From an uncultured Clostridia bacterium (GTDB lineage Bacteria > Bacillota > Clostridia > RUG12999), in the NCBI GenBank assembly GCA_934792465.1, contig CAKVOK010000006.1:23369-87368 (forward strand): a stretch of 64,000 bases of DNA, in the 5' to 3' direction. The notes under the pieces were generated by a model. It saw only the letters and a program-made list of their open reading frames with translations, ran no database searches and was not told where the DNA came from. Shown here piece after piece: positions 17,193 to 26,806 of the stretch; the first letter of the stretch is position 1; each line of letters starts with the position of its first letter. A program made the position numbers and the translations under genes.

Positions 17193-20100
17193 ATGAAAAG
17201 AATACTTTCTTTATTAACCTTGATTGCGGTTATATGCTGCTCGGTGACGTTCGGCGCATATGCGGACGACACGGACGGCGGCTTTGATACCGGAGTGCTG
17301 GATTTCAACGACGCTGCCGATATAAACAGCGCATTGGCGCAGCTCAACGGCACGGGATATATGAGCGGCGCAGAGGTTCAGAACGCAAATAGCGCCGGCA
17401 GGGGTACGGTATCGGTTGCAGACGTCGGCGGAGAGTTCGGCAAAAGCATTGATATAACGAACGGCGGCGACGGCTACGCAACGCTTCGTATTATGGGAGC
17501 GCCTACGATTAAAGGCAATGTTGCCGTAGGATTTTCCATAAAAAAAGGCGGTACGGGCGAGACCTTCGGCTGTGCCATGAAGATAGGCACAGACAGCTAT
17601 CCTCTTATATTCGAAGCGGACGGATATGTCTATCTGTGCAACAACAAAATGGTGAAATACGAGCCTGATACCTGGTATGACGCAGAGCTTGCGTTCAGCC
17701 CGATAAATGCGAAAAAAGCGTATATGCGGTTTTCTGTGAAAAAGCATGGGGACAGCAAGCAGAACACATACGACACGTTTTTCATAAACGGATTTTGGAG
17801 CGCAGTGCCGGGCAATATGACGGCAGGCGTTGTGAATATAGACTTTGTATATCTCGGCAAAAATGAGGAAACAACGTATATAGACAACGTGAGATGCTAT
17901 ACAAAGGGTGCGGAAAAGATTACGCAGACGATGAATTCCATGAACGACGATTTTTCGGAAATGCCGTCATTCAGCCATGAGGACAACAATCTGACGGATT
18001 ATGCCAAGCAGTGGCGCACATACAATCTCCTGAAAAACGATTGTATATTGGACTGCAAGGAGGTTGACGGCAGACAGGTGCTTTCCATAGGCGCAGGCGG
18101 CAGAACCGCAAACTATGTTACGATAGGCAAGCTGATACGGGATTTGCCGGAGGACACAACGAGCGTTATAAAATTCGGACTCGGCATGAGCAACACCTCC
18201 GCAAGCGCCGGATTGGTTACGAACGACGGCGACGCATCTATATTTAATTTTGCGTCCGCACTCAGCGGCAGCGGCGGCACATGGGGCGGATTTGAAGCCG
18301 GGAAAATCTACGATTTCCAATACGTGTACAATAAGAAACTCGGCGTATCGAGAATACTCCTGTCGGCAGACGGAAATATATACGAAGCCGATACCGGCAC
18401 AGAACTCGGACGAAGCATAGATTTCCAGTTTAATATACCGATTGGTTCGGAGGTGTATCTCTCCGATTTCAGGTATGATATAGCCGGCGACGGCTGCGCC
18501 GTGACGAATCAATATATAAAAAGCGGATTTGAAACAGCCAATCTTGACGATACGATAGTTTTTGAATACGACCAGACAATATCGGATAAATCTGCCGTTG
18601 TCTGCGAGATAAGGGAAAAAGGCGAAACGGAATACAGAAGCTGCGCCGCCGAAATCAAGCTTGATAAAATAGAGATTAAACCCGAAATTATGAAAACCGA
18701 TACCGAATACGAGGTAAGAGTGAGCGGTGCGGAAAGCATATTCGGAACACCGGCAGCGGAAGCGAGCTACAGCTTCAAAACAGCTGATTTTGACGTAAAA
18801 GCGGAAGCACCGACAATGGACGGCGGCAAAATCTCGGCGTTTATCTGTTCCGCATATTCAAATACGAAGCCGGTTTCGGTAATTGCGCTGACTGCGGACG
18901 GCAGCGGAAATCTGCTTGAAAGCGAGAATTTCACTGTCGAAGCGGACGCAAGAGAGGGAAAAGAGTATATTCTCACGCCCTCGTTTGATAAGCAGTACAG
19001 CACATTGAAGCTGTTTATATGGGACGATATACTGAATGCTACGGCATATTCGCCGTCTGCCGAATACGGCGGAACGGCGGCGCAGCCCTCCGGAGAAGAC
19101 GGCAGCGAGCCGATAAGCGAGGTTCTGCTCGACAAGAACGCAGGTAAGCTCTATATATCGGGATATAACAATTCGGATAAGTATAACACCGCCGTGATTG
19201 AGATTTTGAATGACGGTGTGGACTGGAGCGGCGGCGAAAAATCGCTTGCGGATTACGATGCCGCAAAGGATAATATTTTGGATTATCTGTATTATTTTAC
19301 GCAGATTGATAATCTGGGAAAAAATAAGCCGTATAGCGTATCGGTGAATTACAGCGGCGATAAAGTGCCGAAAATCATGGTGCGGTTCGGACGTGAGAGC
19401 GCCGTATATTTCGACAGCGAGATTATAGACAGCGTAAACGGGGCAAAGACGGGCGCAGAGCTGAAAGAAATCCTGATGAACAACGATTACGTGAAAAAGA
19501 GCATAGGCGATTTATACGAAAAGCGGATAGACGAATCAACGGAAAATATGTTTTGGGATAATTTTCTCGAACGGAAAAACAAGGCATACGGAACGGACGG
19601 ACAATTTACAACGATGTACAGGATTGTTACCGCATTGGAGGACAATATTTATCTGACGCTTGTCAGGAGTGCGGACACACCCGAAAAGATGAGCGAGGCT
19701 GTTCTGACTTTGAAACAGGATAATAAGCTTGTCGGCAGAAATTCGTTCGATTTGTATTTCGGCGAAGGCGTTTTCTCCGAAAAAAGCTATTTGAGCGACA
19801 GCTGCAAAAGACTGATTTCGGAAAAGGCGGTAAGCAAACGAAATTCGTATGAGAATACGAAAGAGTTTGCGGAGGATTTTGCGGTTAATACGCTTTTATA
19901 TTCGCTGTGCGGAAACAGCAGCAAATATAACGTTTACGATATAATTACAAATTCCGACCTTATAACAAAAGAAAATATTTCGGGATTTGCAGCTTTGAAA
20001 AAGGTAAATCAGATTGAAGTGTGCGACAAGATTAACAGCACTTCCGCACCGTATGAGAGCGTTAGCGCACTCGAAAGCGCAATCCGCAGCTTTGCGGCGG

Positions 20101-20780
20101 AATACAGCGGCGGTTCGGGAAGCGGTTCGGGCGGAAAAGGCAGCGGCGGTTCGTCGGGCGGAAGCTCCGGCGGCAGTTCGGGAGGTTTTCAGACGTCCGT
20201 GAAATCAAATGGCGGCACAAAGACGGATATATACAGCGATTTGGATTCCGTTCCGTGGGCAAAAGCGGCTATAGAAGCGCTCAGCGGAAAGAATATTGTG
20301 TCCGGAACGGGCGGCGGCAGATTTTCTCCGTCGGAAACCGTGAAAAGAGAAGAATTTGTAAAAATGCTTATGGGCGTTATTAAAGTGAATGACGTCAAAA
20401 CGGCGGTCGAGTTTGCGGACGCCGAAAAATCCGCATGGTATTGGGAATACGTGAGAAAAGCGGCGGCAAACGGGATTGTCTTGGGCATAAGCGATACCGA
20501 ATTCGGTATCGGCAGCGAGATAACACGTGAGCAGATGGCGGCAATGGTATACAGAGCCGTCAAGGCGAGCGGACTTAATATTCCGCAGGGCGAAGCGGCA
20601 GCATTTGCGGATTCCGATACGATAAGCGATTACGCAAGGGAAGCTTGCGAATTTATGGCGAAAAGCGGAATAATGAACGGAAAAACGGGCGGTGTTTTTG
20701 AACCGAATGCCACGGCTACCCGTGCCGAAGCGGCAAAGGTGATATATGAGCTGCTTTTAAGAACGGAGGGGTCAAGATGA
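17193..20780 (+). CDS. SLH-anchored surface protein with Ig-like domain
   Basis: A 1195-residue exported protein starting at ATG 17193 after TTTGGAGGA. Signal peptide about 1-24 (RILSLLTLIAVICCSVTF), then lectin-like beta segments paralogous to the protein at 7271, an Ig-like domain (about 455-535; NLDDTIVFEYDQTI), a beta domain (540-620), a largely helical region (about 640-960), a Gly/Ser linker (about 970-1000) and three C-terminal SLH repeats (about 1015-1195) such as FADAEKSAWYWEYVRKAAANG and PNATATRAEAAKVIYELL. SLH repeats bind secondary cell-wall polymer, so this is tethered outside the cell. It probably displays polysaccharide near the lyases. Its stop overlaps the next start (ATGA). 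Confidence 0.82.
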   Translation: MKRILSLLTLIAVICCSVTFGAYADDTDGGFDTGVLDFNDAADINSALAQLNGTGYMSGAEVQNANSAGRGTVSVADVGGEFGKSIDITNGGDGYATLRIMGAPTIKGNVAVGFSIKKGGTGETFGCAMKIGTDSYPLIFEADGYVYLCNNKMVKYEPDTWYDAELAFSPINAKKAYMRFSVKKHGDSKQNTYDTFFINGFWSAVPGNMTAGVVNIDFVYLGKNEETTYIDNVRCYTKGAEKITQTMNSMNDDFSEMPSFSHEDNNLTDYAKQWRTYNLLKNDCILDCKEVDGRQVLSIGAGGRTANYVTIGKLIRDLPEDTTSVIKFGLGMSNTSASAGLVTNDGDASIFNFASALSGSGGTWGGFEAGKIYDFQYVYNKKLGVSRILLSADGNIYEADTGTELGRSIDFQFNIPIGSEVYLSDFRYDIAGDGCAVTNQYIKSGFETANLDDTIVFEYDQTISDKSAVVCEIREKGETEYRSCAAEIKLDKIEIKPEIMKTDTEYEVRVSGAESIFGTPAAEASYSFKTADFDVKAEAPTMDGGKISAFICSAYSNTKPVSVIALTADGSGNLLESENFTVEADAREGKEYILTPSFDKQYSTLKLFIWDDILNATAYSPSAEYGGTAAQPSGEDGSEPISEVLLDKNAGKLYISGYNNSDKYNTAVIEILNDGVDWSGGEKSLADYDAAKDNILDYLYYFTQIDNLGKNKPYSVSVNYSGDKVPKIMVRFGRESAVYFDSEIIDSVNGAKTGAELKEILMNNDYVKKSIGDLYEKRIDESTENMFWDNFLERKNKAYGTDGQFTTMYRIVTALEDNIYLTLVRSADTPEKMSEAVLTLKQDNKLVGRNSFDLYFGEGVFSEKSYLSDSCKRLISEKAVSKRNSYENTKEFAEDFAVNTLLYSLCGNSSKYNVYDIITNSDLITKENISGFAALKKVNQIEVCDKINSTSAPYESVSALESAIRSFAAEYSGGSGSGSGGKGSGGSSGGSSGGSSGGFQTSVKSNGGTKTDIYSDLDSVPWAKAAIEALSGKNIVSGTGGGRFSPSETVKREEFVKMLMGVIKVNDVKTAVEFADAEKSAWYWEYVRKAAANGIVLGISDTEFGIGSEITREQMAAMVYRAVKASGLNIPQGEAAAFADSDTISDYAREACEFMAKSGIMNGKTGGVFEPNATATRAEAAKVIYELLLRTEGSR

Positions 20781-23440
20781 AATACGGTAAAATAATTATT
20801 GCTTTTATGCTGTCGGTCGCTTTGCTTGTGAATACAAGCGCCGTGTTTTCCGCCGATACTGCGGAAACATTCAGCGACAGTATTAATTATGTAACGGCTG
20901 CCGCAAGGCTCGGACTTATTCCGAAACGGCTTGCGGAAAATCCCTCCGACGAGGTTTCGAGGGGCGATGCGATAAGCGCCGTTGTCAAGCTTTGCGGCGA
21001 GGACGTATCGGCTGCCGAAGATGTCGGATTCAGCGATATTAACGAGAAAAGCGTATATTATGAGGCGGTGTGCCTGGCTGCCGGCATGGGGCTTGTATCG
21101 GGATTTTCGGACAACACAATCCGTATCGACGAGAAAATATCCGTAAGCCATACGGTCAGAATGATTTTGTATGCGTTGGGATATAAGCAGATTATAAACG
21201 ACGGAATGAATGTCGGCGACGCATTGTCGCAGGCCGGATTCTGCAATGCCGGCGAGATATATAACGAGGAAACGCTCACTGTTTCGAGACTTGCGCAGCT
21301 GCTGATTAAAGGCGGCGAATCGAAGCTTCTGCTGCTGACGAATATCCGCAGCAGCGGCAGCGATAAGAATTACAATTACGAATTGTCCGAGAACACGCTG
21401 TTTGAGGAAAAGCTGGATATATATTATGCGAGCGGCATTGTTACATATTGCGGCGGTGCGGATTTGTCCCTGGAGAATACTCACGGCGAGGATAAGACGG
21501 TTATCGGCGGCGAAACGTATACCGATACCGTGACGGCGGGAAATTATATCGGCTGCAACGTGCGTGCGTATTACAAATCGGACAGCAACTCGGACGAAAA
21601 AGATATTCTTTATATGTATCCGAAAGATAACGAGATTTTGGAGATTGATGCCGAGGATATAACGGGGTACAGCGGCGGTACGCTGTATTATGAGGTCAAC
21701 GGAAGACGAAAGAGCGAACCGCTCAAAATAAGCTCCGTGGATTTCATATACAACAACGGCATATGCACGAATCCTACGGAAAAGAATCTGAAACCGGAGG
21801 AGGGATTCGTCAGAATTATCGACAATGACGGCGACGGCATTACGGACGTTGTGGTTGTAGATAATTACGAAACCGTGGTTGTGGACAGCGTTTCCAAGAA
21901 AGACGGTATAATATACGGTATGTACGGAAACATGAGCATTGATTTGGATAAATACAAAAATGTGAAGTTTGTTTCCGAAACGAACGAAAAGTATGACATA
22001 TACGAATTGTCGAAATGGGACGTACTTTCGGTGACGAGAAACGACGGATATGATAATATAAAGCTTGTGTGTGCTGCCGGCATGGCGGACGGCTCCGTAG
22101 ACAGAATTGATTATGACGGAAACGACAGAATGCTTGTAATCAGCGGCACGGCATATAAGGTTACGGCGGATTTCGCAAATCATGAGCTGGCGAAAATGTC
22201 GCTCGGTGACAGCGGAACGTTTTATCTGAATACTTCGGGAAAAATAGCGGCATACAGCGAAAGTTCGGCGAAGAATTACGGATTTATGATAAAGAGTGCC
22301 GGCGTGCGCAACGATGCGAGCGACGATACCGCAGCCAAAATATTGACGGCAGGCGGCAGCGTGCAGATATTCAATTATGCGAAAAAGGTGCTGTTTAACG
22401 GAAAAAGCATATCACGAAGCAAGCTTGCCGGGATTTCGGGAAATACGCTTTGTATTTACGAATTGAATGACGGTAACGAGATTAAGAGCATGGAAACGGC
22501 GGGCGGAAGCTACGGATTCGAGGATTTTGCGCAAGGTACGTCTGTAATAAAGGTTTATGACGGATATACAAAAGACGCTTCGGGAGTTCCGCAGCAGAGC
22601 GAAAGGCTGACGTATAAGTCGAATACTTCCATTTTGGGCGGACAGGTCAGCCTGGCTTCGGGTGCCGTGATATTTGAAGTGCCCGTTGGAGAAGATTCGG
22701 ACGATAAATATTATAAAGCATACAAAAAAGACGATTACGTTTCAAATGATAAGGAAATGTGCGTTCAGGCATACAATTCCGATTCGGATGCCATTGCGGC
22801 GGACGCCGTTGTGGTTTATGTGCAGAGAGGAAATTACGATGCGACAACGGTATACGATGATACGCACGTTTGGGTTATAAGCAAGCTATACAGCGATTTG
22901 GACGAATCGGGCGACGAGAGAAAGAAGCTCGAGCTTACGGACGGCAAAAGCCGTGTTACGCTGTTTGCCGAGCCGGACACGCTTTCGCAGAGCATTAAGC
23001 TGAACGGCAGAAACTATGCTTTGAAAAAAGGCGATATAATACGCTGCGATTACGATGAGAACAATAATATTACGGCGTGCAATGTTTTGTATTCTGCGGA
23101 GAGCGATGAAATGGGTACGTCAAATCCGAGTACGACGAGCTTTGCCGCAAGCTTCAGAGTGGAACTGTGCTATGCGTACAAGATAAGCGAATCGCTCGTT
23201 ATTACCACAACTACGGATTTGAAGAATACAGAAACGGTTGCGGACGAATCGGCACTTGAAAATAAGCAGCTGAGAAATCTTTCGGGTTACGGAATGGTGT
23301 ATTACGATTCGGACAAGCAGAAAGTTTCGCCCGGAAACAGCGATTTGCTGAAGAGCTATATAAGAAATAAAAATGAATGCTCGAAGATGTTTGTGTTTGA
23401 CAGATACGGCGAGGCAAAAACATTGGTTATCTATGATTGA
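20777..23440 (+). CDS. Large secreted protein with N-terminal SLH-like repeats
   Basis: An 887-residue exported protein, coupled to the previous gene through an ATGA overlap. Signal peptide about 1-26, followed by SLH-like repeats at about 35-200 (FSDINEKSVYYEAVCLAAGMG is diagnostic), so anchors are at the opposite end from the preceding protein. Residues 200-887 are beta-rich and repetitive (VVVDNYETVVV, VRIIDNDGDGITD) with no motif I recognise; the acidic NDGDGITD run resembles a calcium-binding loop. No catalytic signature was seen. As last gene before the GH88 it may be a structural or scaffold element of the surface complex. Confidence 0.7.
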   Translation: MKYGKIIIAFMLSVALLVNTSAVFSADTAETFSDSINYVTAAARLGLIPKRLAENPSDEVSRGDAISAVVKLCGEDVSAAEDVGFSDINEKSVYYEAVCLAAGMGLVSGFSDNTIRIDEKISVSHTVRMILYALGYKQIINDGMNVGDALSQAGFCNAGEIYNEETLTVSRLAQLLIKGGESKLLLLTNIRSSGSDKNYNYELSENTLFEEKLDIYYASGIVTYCGGADLSLENTHGEDKTVIGGETYTDTVTAGNYIGCNVRAYYKSDSNSDEKDILYMYPKDNEILEIDAEDITGYSGGTLYYEVNGRRKSEPLKISSVDFIYNNGICTNPTEKNLKPEEGFVRIIDNDGDGITDVVVVDNYETVVVDSVSKKDGIIYGMYGNMSIDLDKYKNVKFVSETNEKYDIYELSKWDVLSVTRNDGYDNIKLVCAAGMADGSVDRIDYDGNDRMLVISGTAYKVTADFANHELAKMSLGDSGTFYLNTSGKIAAYSESSAKNYGFMIKSAGVRNDASDDTAAKILTAGGSVQIFNYAKKVLFNGKSISRSKLAGISGNTLCIYELNDGNEIKSMETAGGSYGFEDFAQGTSVIKVYDGYTKDASGVPQQSERLTYKSNTSILGGQVSLASGAVIFEVPVGEDSDDKYYKAYKKDDYVSNDKEMCVQAYNSDSDAIAADAVVVYVQRGNYDATTVYDDTHVWVISKLYSDLDESGDERKKLELTDGKSRVTLFAEPDTLSQSIKLNGRNYALKKGDIIRCDYDENNNITACNVLYSAESDEMGTSNPSTTSFAASFRVELCYAYKISESLVITTTTDLKNTETVADESALENKQLRNLSGYGMVYYDSDKQKVSPGNSDLLKSYIRNKNECSKMFVFDRYGEAKTLVIYD

Positions 23441-23457
23441 TATGAGCTATAAGTAAA

Positions 23458-23727
23458 TGCAGACCTACAACCCATCAGTCACCTAACGGCGCCAGCTCTA
23501 CCAAGGCACGCCTACGTATGCCGCAGGCATTACTCCGGTGCCCTTACACAGGTGAGCCTATCGAAATCAGCACGAACCTAATTCAGCGGCACTCACCAAA
23601 GCCTCCCTTGTGTAAAGGGAGGGGGACCGCCCATGGCGGTGGAGGGATTGTAAAATGCGGCACTCACCAAAGCCTCCCTTGTGTAAAGGGAGGGGGACCG
23701 CCCATGGCGGTGGAGGGGTTGTAAAAA
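23458..23727 (+). repeat. Mosaic hairpin repeat block 3, with a tandem duplication
   Basis: The 320-bp gap before the GH88 gene holds one CCTACAACCCATCAGTCACC module with the CTACCAAGGCACGCC insert, then two consecutive copies of a roughly 71-bp unit (about 23586-23656 and 23657-23727) that begin GCGGCACTCACCAAAGCC and end GGTTGTAAAA-like. The two copies are nearly identical, so this duplication is recent. No gene is present. Confidence 0.9.
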
Positions 23728-23760
23728 CGCAAACAAAGAACAGAAAAGGAGAAAACACAC

Positions 23761-24888
23761 GTGAATACAGAACAAAAAAGATATATCGAAAATCTTTTCG
23801 GATATTGCCTCGAAAGGGTGGACAACGGATTGGAAAAATACCGAGGCGGATATTTCCCAATCGAGGGCAGAAACAATATATACAAGACCTGCTCAAACGG
23901 CGGTTGGACAAACGGATTTTGGACGGGACGGCTGTGGCTGGCATATGAAATGACAAAGGATAAAAAATATCTTGAAGCGGCACTTGACAACGTAAATTGC
24001 TTTTACGGCAGAATAGCAAACGAATTTGATATAAATCACCACGATATGGGATTTGAATATTCTCCCTCATGCGTTGCCGCATACAAGATTACGGGTTCGG
24101 AGCTTGCGAAAAAGGCGGCACTCATGGCGGCGGACGCTCTCTGCCGCAGATTTGAACCGGTCGGCAGGTTTATTAAACCGTGGGGCGATATGGACGATGA
24201 GATAGAAAACAGAATAATAGTAGATACATATCTTAATCTTCCGCTTCTGTTTTGGGCGAGCGAGGTGAGCGGTGACGACAAATATCGGGAAATTGCGCTT
24301 GCGCATCTTGATACTACAGTCGATATTTTGGTTCGTGAGGACGGCAGGGCATATCATACATATATGATGGATTTGAAATACGGAAACCCGATTATGCCGA
24401 AAGTAGACCAGGGATATGCCGACGATTCGGTGTGGTCGAGAGGGCAGGCATGGGTTGTATACGGTCTGGCGTTGGCATACGGATATACGAAAGACGAACA
24501 TATTCTTGAAGTATGGAAAAAGGCAACAGATACGTTTTTGAAGCTGCTGCCGAAAGATAATGTGCCGGCATGGGATATGATTTTCACAGATTGCAGAACT
24601 CTTAAGGATACCTCGGCAGGCGTTATATCGGCGTGCGGTATGCTCGAAATGAGCAGACTGCGCTCGGGAAACGAATATTTGGAGGAAAAGGTTCTTGAAA
24701 TGGTTAAGGTACTCGGCGATGAGCATACAACCAAGGATAAGGGTATTGAGGGAACGGCGGTGCTTATGCACTCCACAAGCTCCGTAAGGCATAATATGGG
24801 CATTAACGAATGTTTGCCGTACGGTGATTATTACTATATGGAAACCCTGTACAGACTGCTCAATCCCGACTGGAACTGCTACTGGTAG
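23761..24888 (+). CDS. GH88 family unsaturated glucuronyl hydrolase
   Basis: A 375-residue enzyme with no signal peptide, hence cytosolic. GH88 enzymes hydrate and release the 4,5-unsaturated uronic acid left at the non-reducing end by polysaccharide lyases. The two expected catalytic-site aspartates appear in HHDMGFEYSPS (Asp95) and VDTYLNLPLLFWA (Asp155); the pocket strand DDSVWSRGQAW is also present. GTG at 23761 is the start, preceded by AAAGGAG. It is the direct functional partner of the two secreted lyases and implies the imported oligosaccharide carries an unsaturated uronate. Confidence 0.92.
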   Translation: MNTEQKRYIENLFGYCLERVDNGLEKYRGGYFPIEGRNNIYKTCSNGGWTNGFWTGRLWLAYEMTKDKKYLEAALDNVNCFYGRIANEFDINHHDMGFEYSPSCVAAYKITGSELAKKAALMAADALCRRFEPVGRFIKPWGDMDDEIENRIIVDTYLNLPLLFWASEVSGDDKYREIALAHLDTTVDILVREDGRAYHTYMMDLKYGNPIMPKVDQGYADDSVWSRGQAWVVYGLALAYGYTKDEHILEVWKKATDTFLKLLPKDNVPAWDMIFTDCRTLKDTSAGVISACGMLEMSRLRSGNEYLEEKVLEMVKVLGDEHTTKDKGIEGTAVLMHSTSSVRHNMGINECLPYGDYYYMETLYRLLNPDWNCYW

Positions 24889-24905
24889 AGAAAGGGAGAA
24901 AGCTT

Positions 24906-26246
24906 GTGAATTATACCAACGAATATTACAGAAAGAGAATCGGAAACGTAAAATATGCAAATTCGGCGGTGAAAAGCTGCCTGAAGAAAATGCATATACA
25001 TAACTATATTCCGGGACAGGTGATATACAACCTCGGCGAATATCCGAACAAAATGACGATAAGACCCACCGAATACGATTATAATCTTATAAAGAAGCTT
25101 TCGGAAAACGGAGTCGGACTTATTCAGATTCATGAGGAATGGAACGACGCAATGCGGATTATGGGTGCGGATAAATTTTCTTCGCACGACAAAGAGGGGC
25201 TTAAGGAATTTATAAGTCTGTGCCATTCGTTCAATATCAAGGTTTTGCCGTATATATCGAGCGGATTCTTCGATGAGCGCGACCCGGATTTTACGGAGAA
25301 ATTCGTTGCGGCTCCGGATATAAAGCTTGTGCAGAATTATTACAGATACAGATGCTGCAATGCCGCATCGCCGGAATGGAACAAATATCTTTTTGATAAT
25401 CTGCGGCGTATCATGGAGGAATACGGGTTCGACGGAATATTCAACGATATGGGATATGACCGCCGCGACGATGAGGGCAATGTCTACGGCATTGAGGACT
25501 ACGACCCGTTTATAGAGGATTTGCTCGTGCGTATGTATTCCGTTGTCAAGAACGAATACGGCGGCATAGTAAAGCTGCATATAGGCGAAATTCAGCTGCC
25601 TGTGACGAACGAGAAAATTTATGATTATTTATGGGTCGGCGAGAGCTGCAAGACCTCCGAGGAGCTTATCAAGACGATAAACTACAGTCCGTATGTTATA
25701 CCGTGTCCGGATTATAAATTTACGGAGGAAACCAACGCAGATATTTATTTCGCACGTGCATTGCCGTTTTTGCAGTTCCTGCTGCGGCTCGACGGCAGAC
25801 CGATTACGGGAGAACGCAGCTGCGCACCGGGCGTGGAATATCATGACGATGCGGAAAGCAGACATTTTAAGAAAATCAGGGAATATTATCTCAAACACCC
25901 GAACGGACCTTTTGTATACAGCGAATGGTCGGATATTCCGGACGATGAGGGAATACGTGAGAAATGGTTTGAATATCTGAAACTTTATAAGCCTATGGTC
26001 AGCGAGGATTCGCTGTGCTTCATAGATATTGCGGAGGATAGCGGAATTACGGCGGTGCGGCCGGACGAGGGTATTCACATGAGTATGTTCGTAAATGACG
26101 AATGTTATTTGTGTATTTCCAATCTCGGCAAGAAAAGCAGTACCGTGATATTTAAGGAAAAATGGACGGACAGGGTGACCGGCAAATGTGATACGGCAGC
26201 GGAAATACCTGCCGGCGGCATGGTATTTTTAAGAAAAAACAGCTAA
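24906..26246 (+). CDS. Uncharacterised TIM-barrel glycosidase-like protein
   Basis: A 446-residue cytosolic protein starting at GTG 24906 behind AAGGGAG. Alternating strands and helices with clustered acidic residues suggest a glycosidase-like (beta/alpha)8 barrel: LIQIHEEWND, VLPYISSGFFDERDPDF, YGFDGIFNDMGYDRRDD (the usual position of a catalytic Asp), LHIGEIQL and LWVGESCK. The last 80 residues look like a small beta domain (VRPDEGIHMSMFVNDE). I cannot assign a CAZy family. Placed between the GH88 and the transporter genes it most likely cleaves the imported oligosaccharide; this is inference from context. Confidence 0.65.
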   Translation: MNYTNEYYRKRIGNVKYANSAVKSCLKKMHIHNYIPGQVIYNLGEYPNKMTIRPTEYDYNLIKKLSENGVGLIQIHEEWNDAMRIMGADKFSSHDKEGLKEFISLCHSFNIKVLPYISSGFFDERDPDFTEKFVAAPDIKLVQNYYRYRCCNAASPEWNKYLFDNLRRIMEEYGFDGIFNDMGYDRRDDEGNVYGIEDYDPFIEDLLVRMYSVVKNEYGGIVKLHIGEIQLPVTNEKIYDYLWVGESCKTSEELIKTINYSPYVIPCPDYKFTEETNADIYFARALPFLQFLLRLDGRPITGERSCAPGVEYHDDAESRHFKKIREYYLKHPNGPFVYSEWSDIPDDEGIREKWFEYLKLYKPMVSEDSLCFIDIAEDSGITAVRPDEGIHMSMFVNDECYLCISNLGKKSSTVIFKEKWTDRVTGKCDTAAEIPAGGMVFLRKNS

Positions 26247-26748
26247 ATTCGCATGGCGAATTTAATTTAGCTATCGAATGAAATATGCAGAACCAATTCA
26301 GTGGCACAGACTAATGCCTCCCCTGTGTAAGGGGAGGGGGACCACGTCAGTGGTGGAAGGGTTGTAAAAGAGCTAAATTGCCTGCGGCAGCTATAAGGGC
26401 GAATTTAATTTAGCTGTTTCGCAAGAAACAATTTAGCTATCGAGTGAAACGAGATAATTTAGCTTATGCACGGTAGTGCAAAATTTAGCTGATGCATATG
26501 CAGACCTACAACCCCTCAGACGGCTATGCCGCCAGCACTACCAAGGCACGCCTACGTATGCCGAAGGCATTACTCCGGTGCCCTTACACAGGGGAGCCTA
26601 TGGGGAACGTGCATACCCTTATTCAGCGGCACAAACCAAAGCCTCCCCTGTGTAAGGCGCCGGAAGCTGCCGTGCAGCGGAGGTGTGGGGACCGCGTTAG
26701 CGGTGGAAGGGTTGTCAATGCGCAAAAAGCTGTCTGAAGGGTTGTAAA
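26243..26748 (+). repeat. Mosaic hairpin repeat block 4
   Basis: The 560-bp gap before the substrate-binding protein contains two AATTTAGCT stretches (26243-26280 and about 26371-26492), a hairpin module with the ACCAC-GTCA-GTGGT stem, a CCTACAACCCCTCAGACGGC module with the CTACCAAGGCACGCC insert, and a final module carrying GGCGCCGGAAGCTGCCGTGCAGCGGAGG. Orientation matches the rightward genes. I see no promoter here good enough to call, so the transporter may depend on read-through. Confidence 0.9.
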
Positions 26749-26806
26749 AATCAGACAATACAACATTACAATAAACAATATTAAAAAGAATGTGAGGGAA
26801 ATTACT

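Noticed and set aside
26749..26806. A dedicated promoter for the ABC importer
   Set aside because: No -35/-10 pair with proper spacing was seen near the binding-protein start; the AT-rich stretch alone is not enough.
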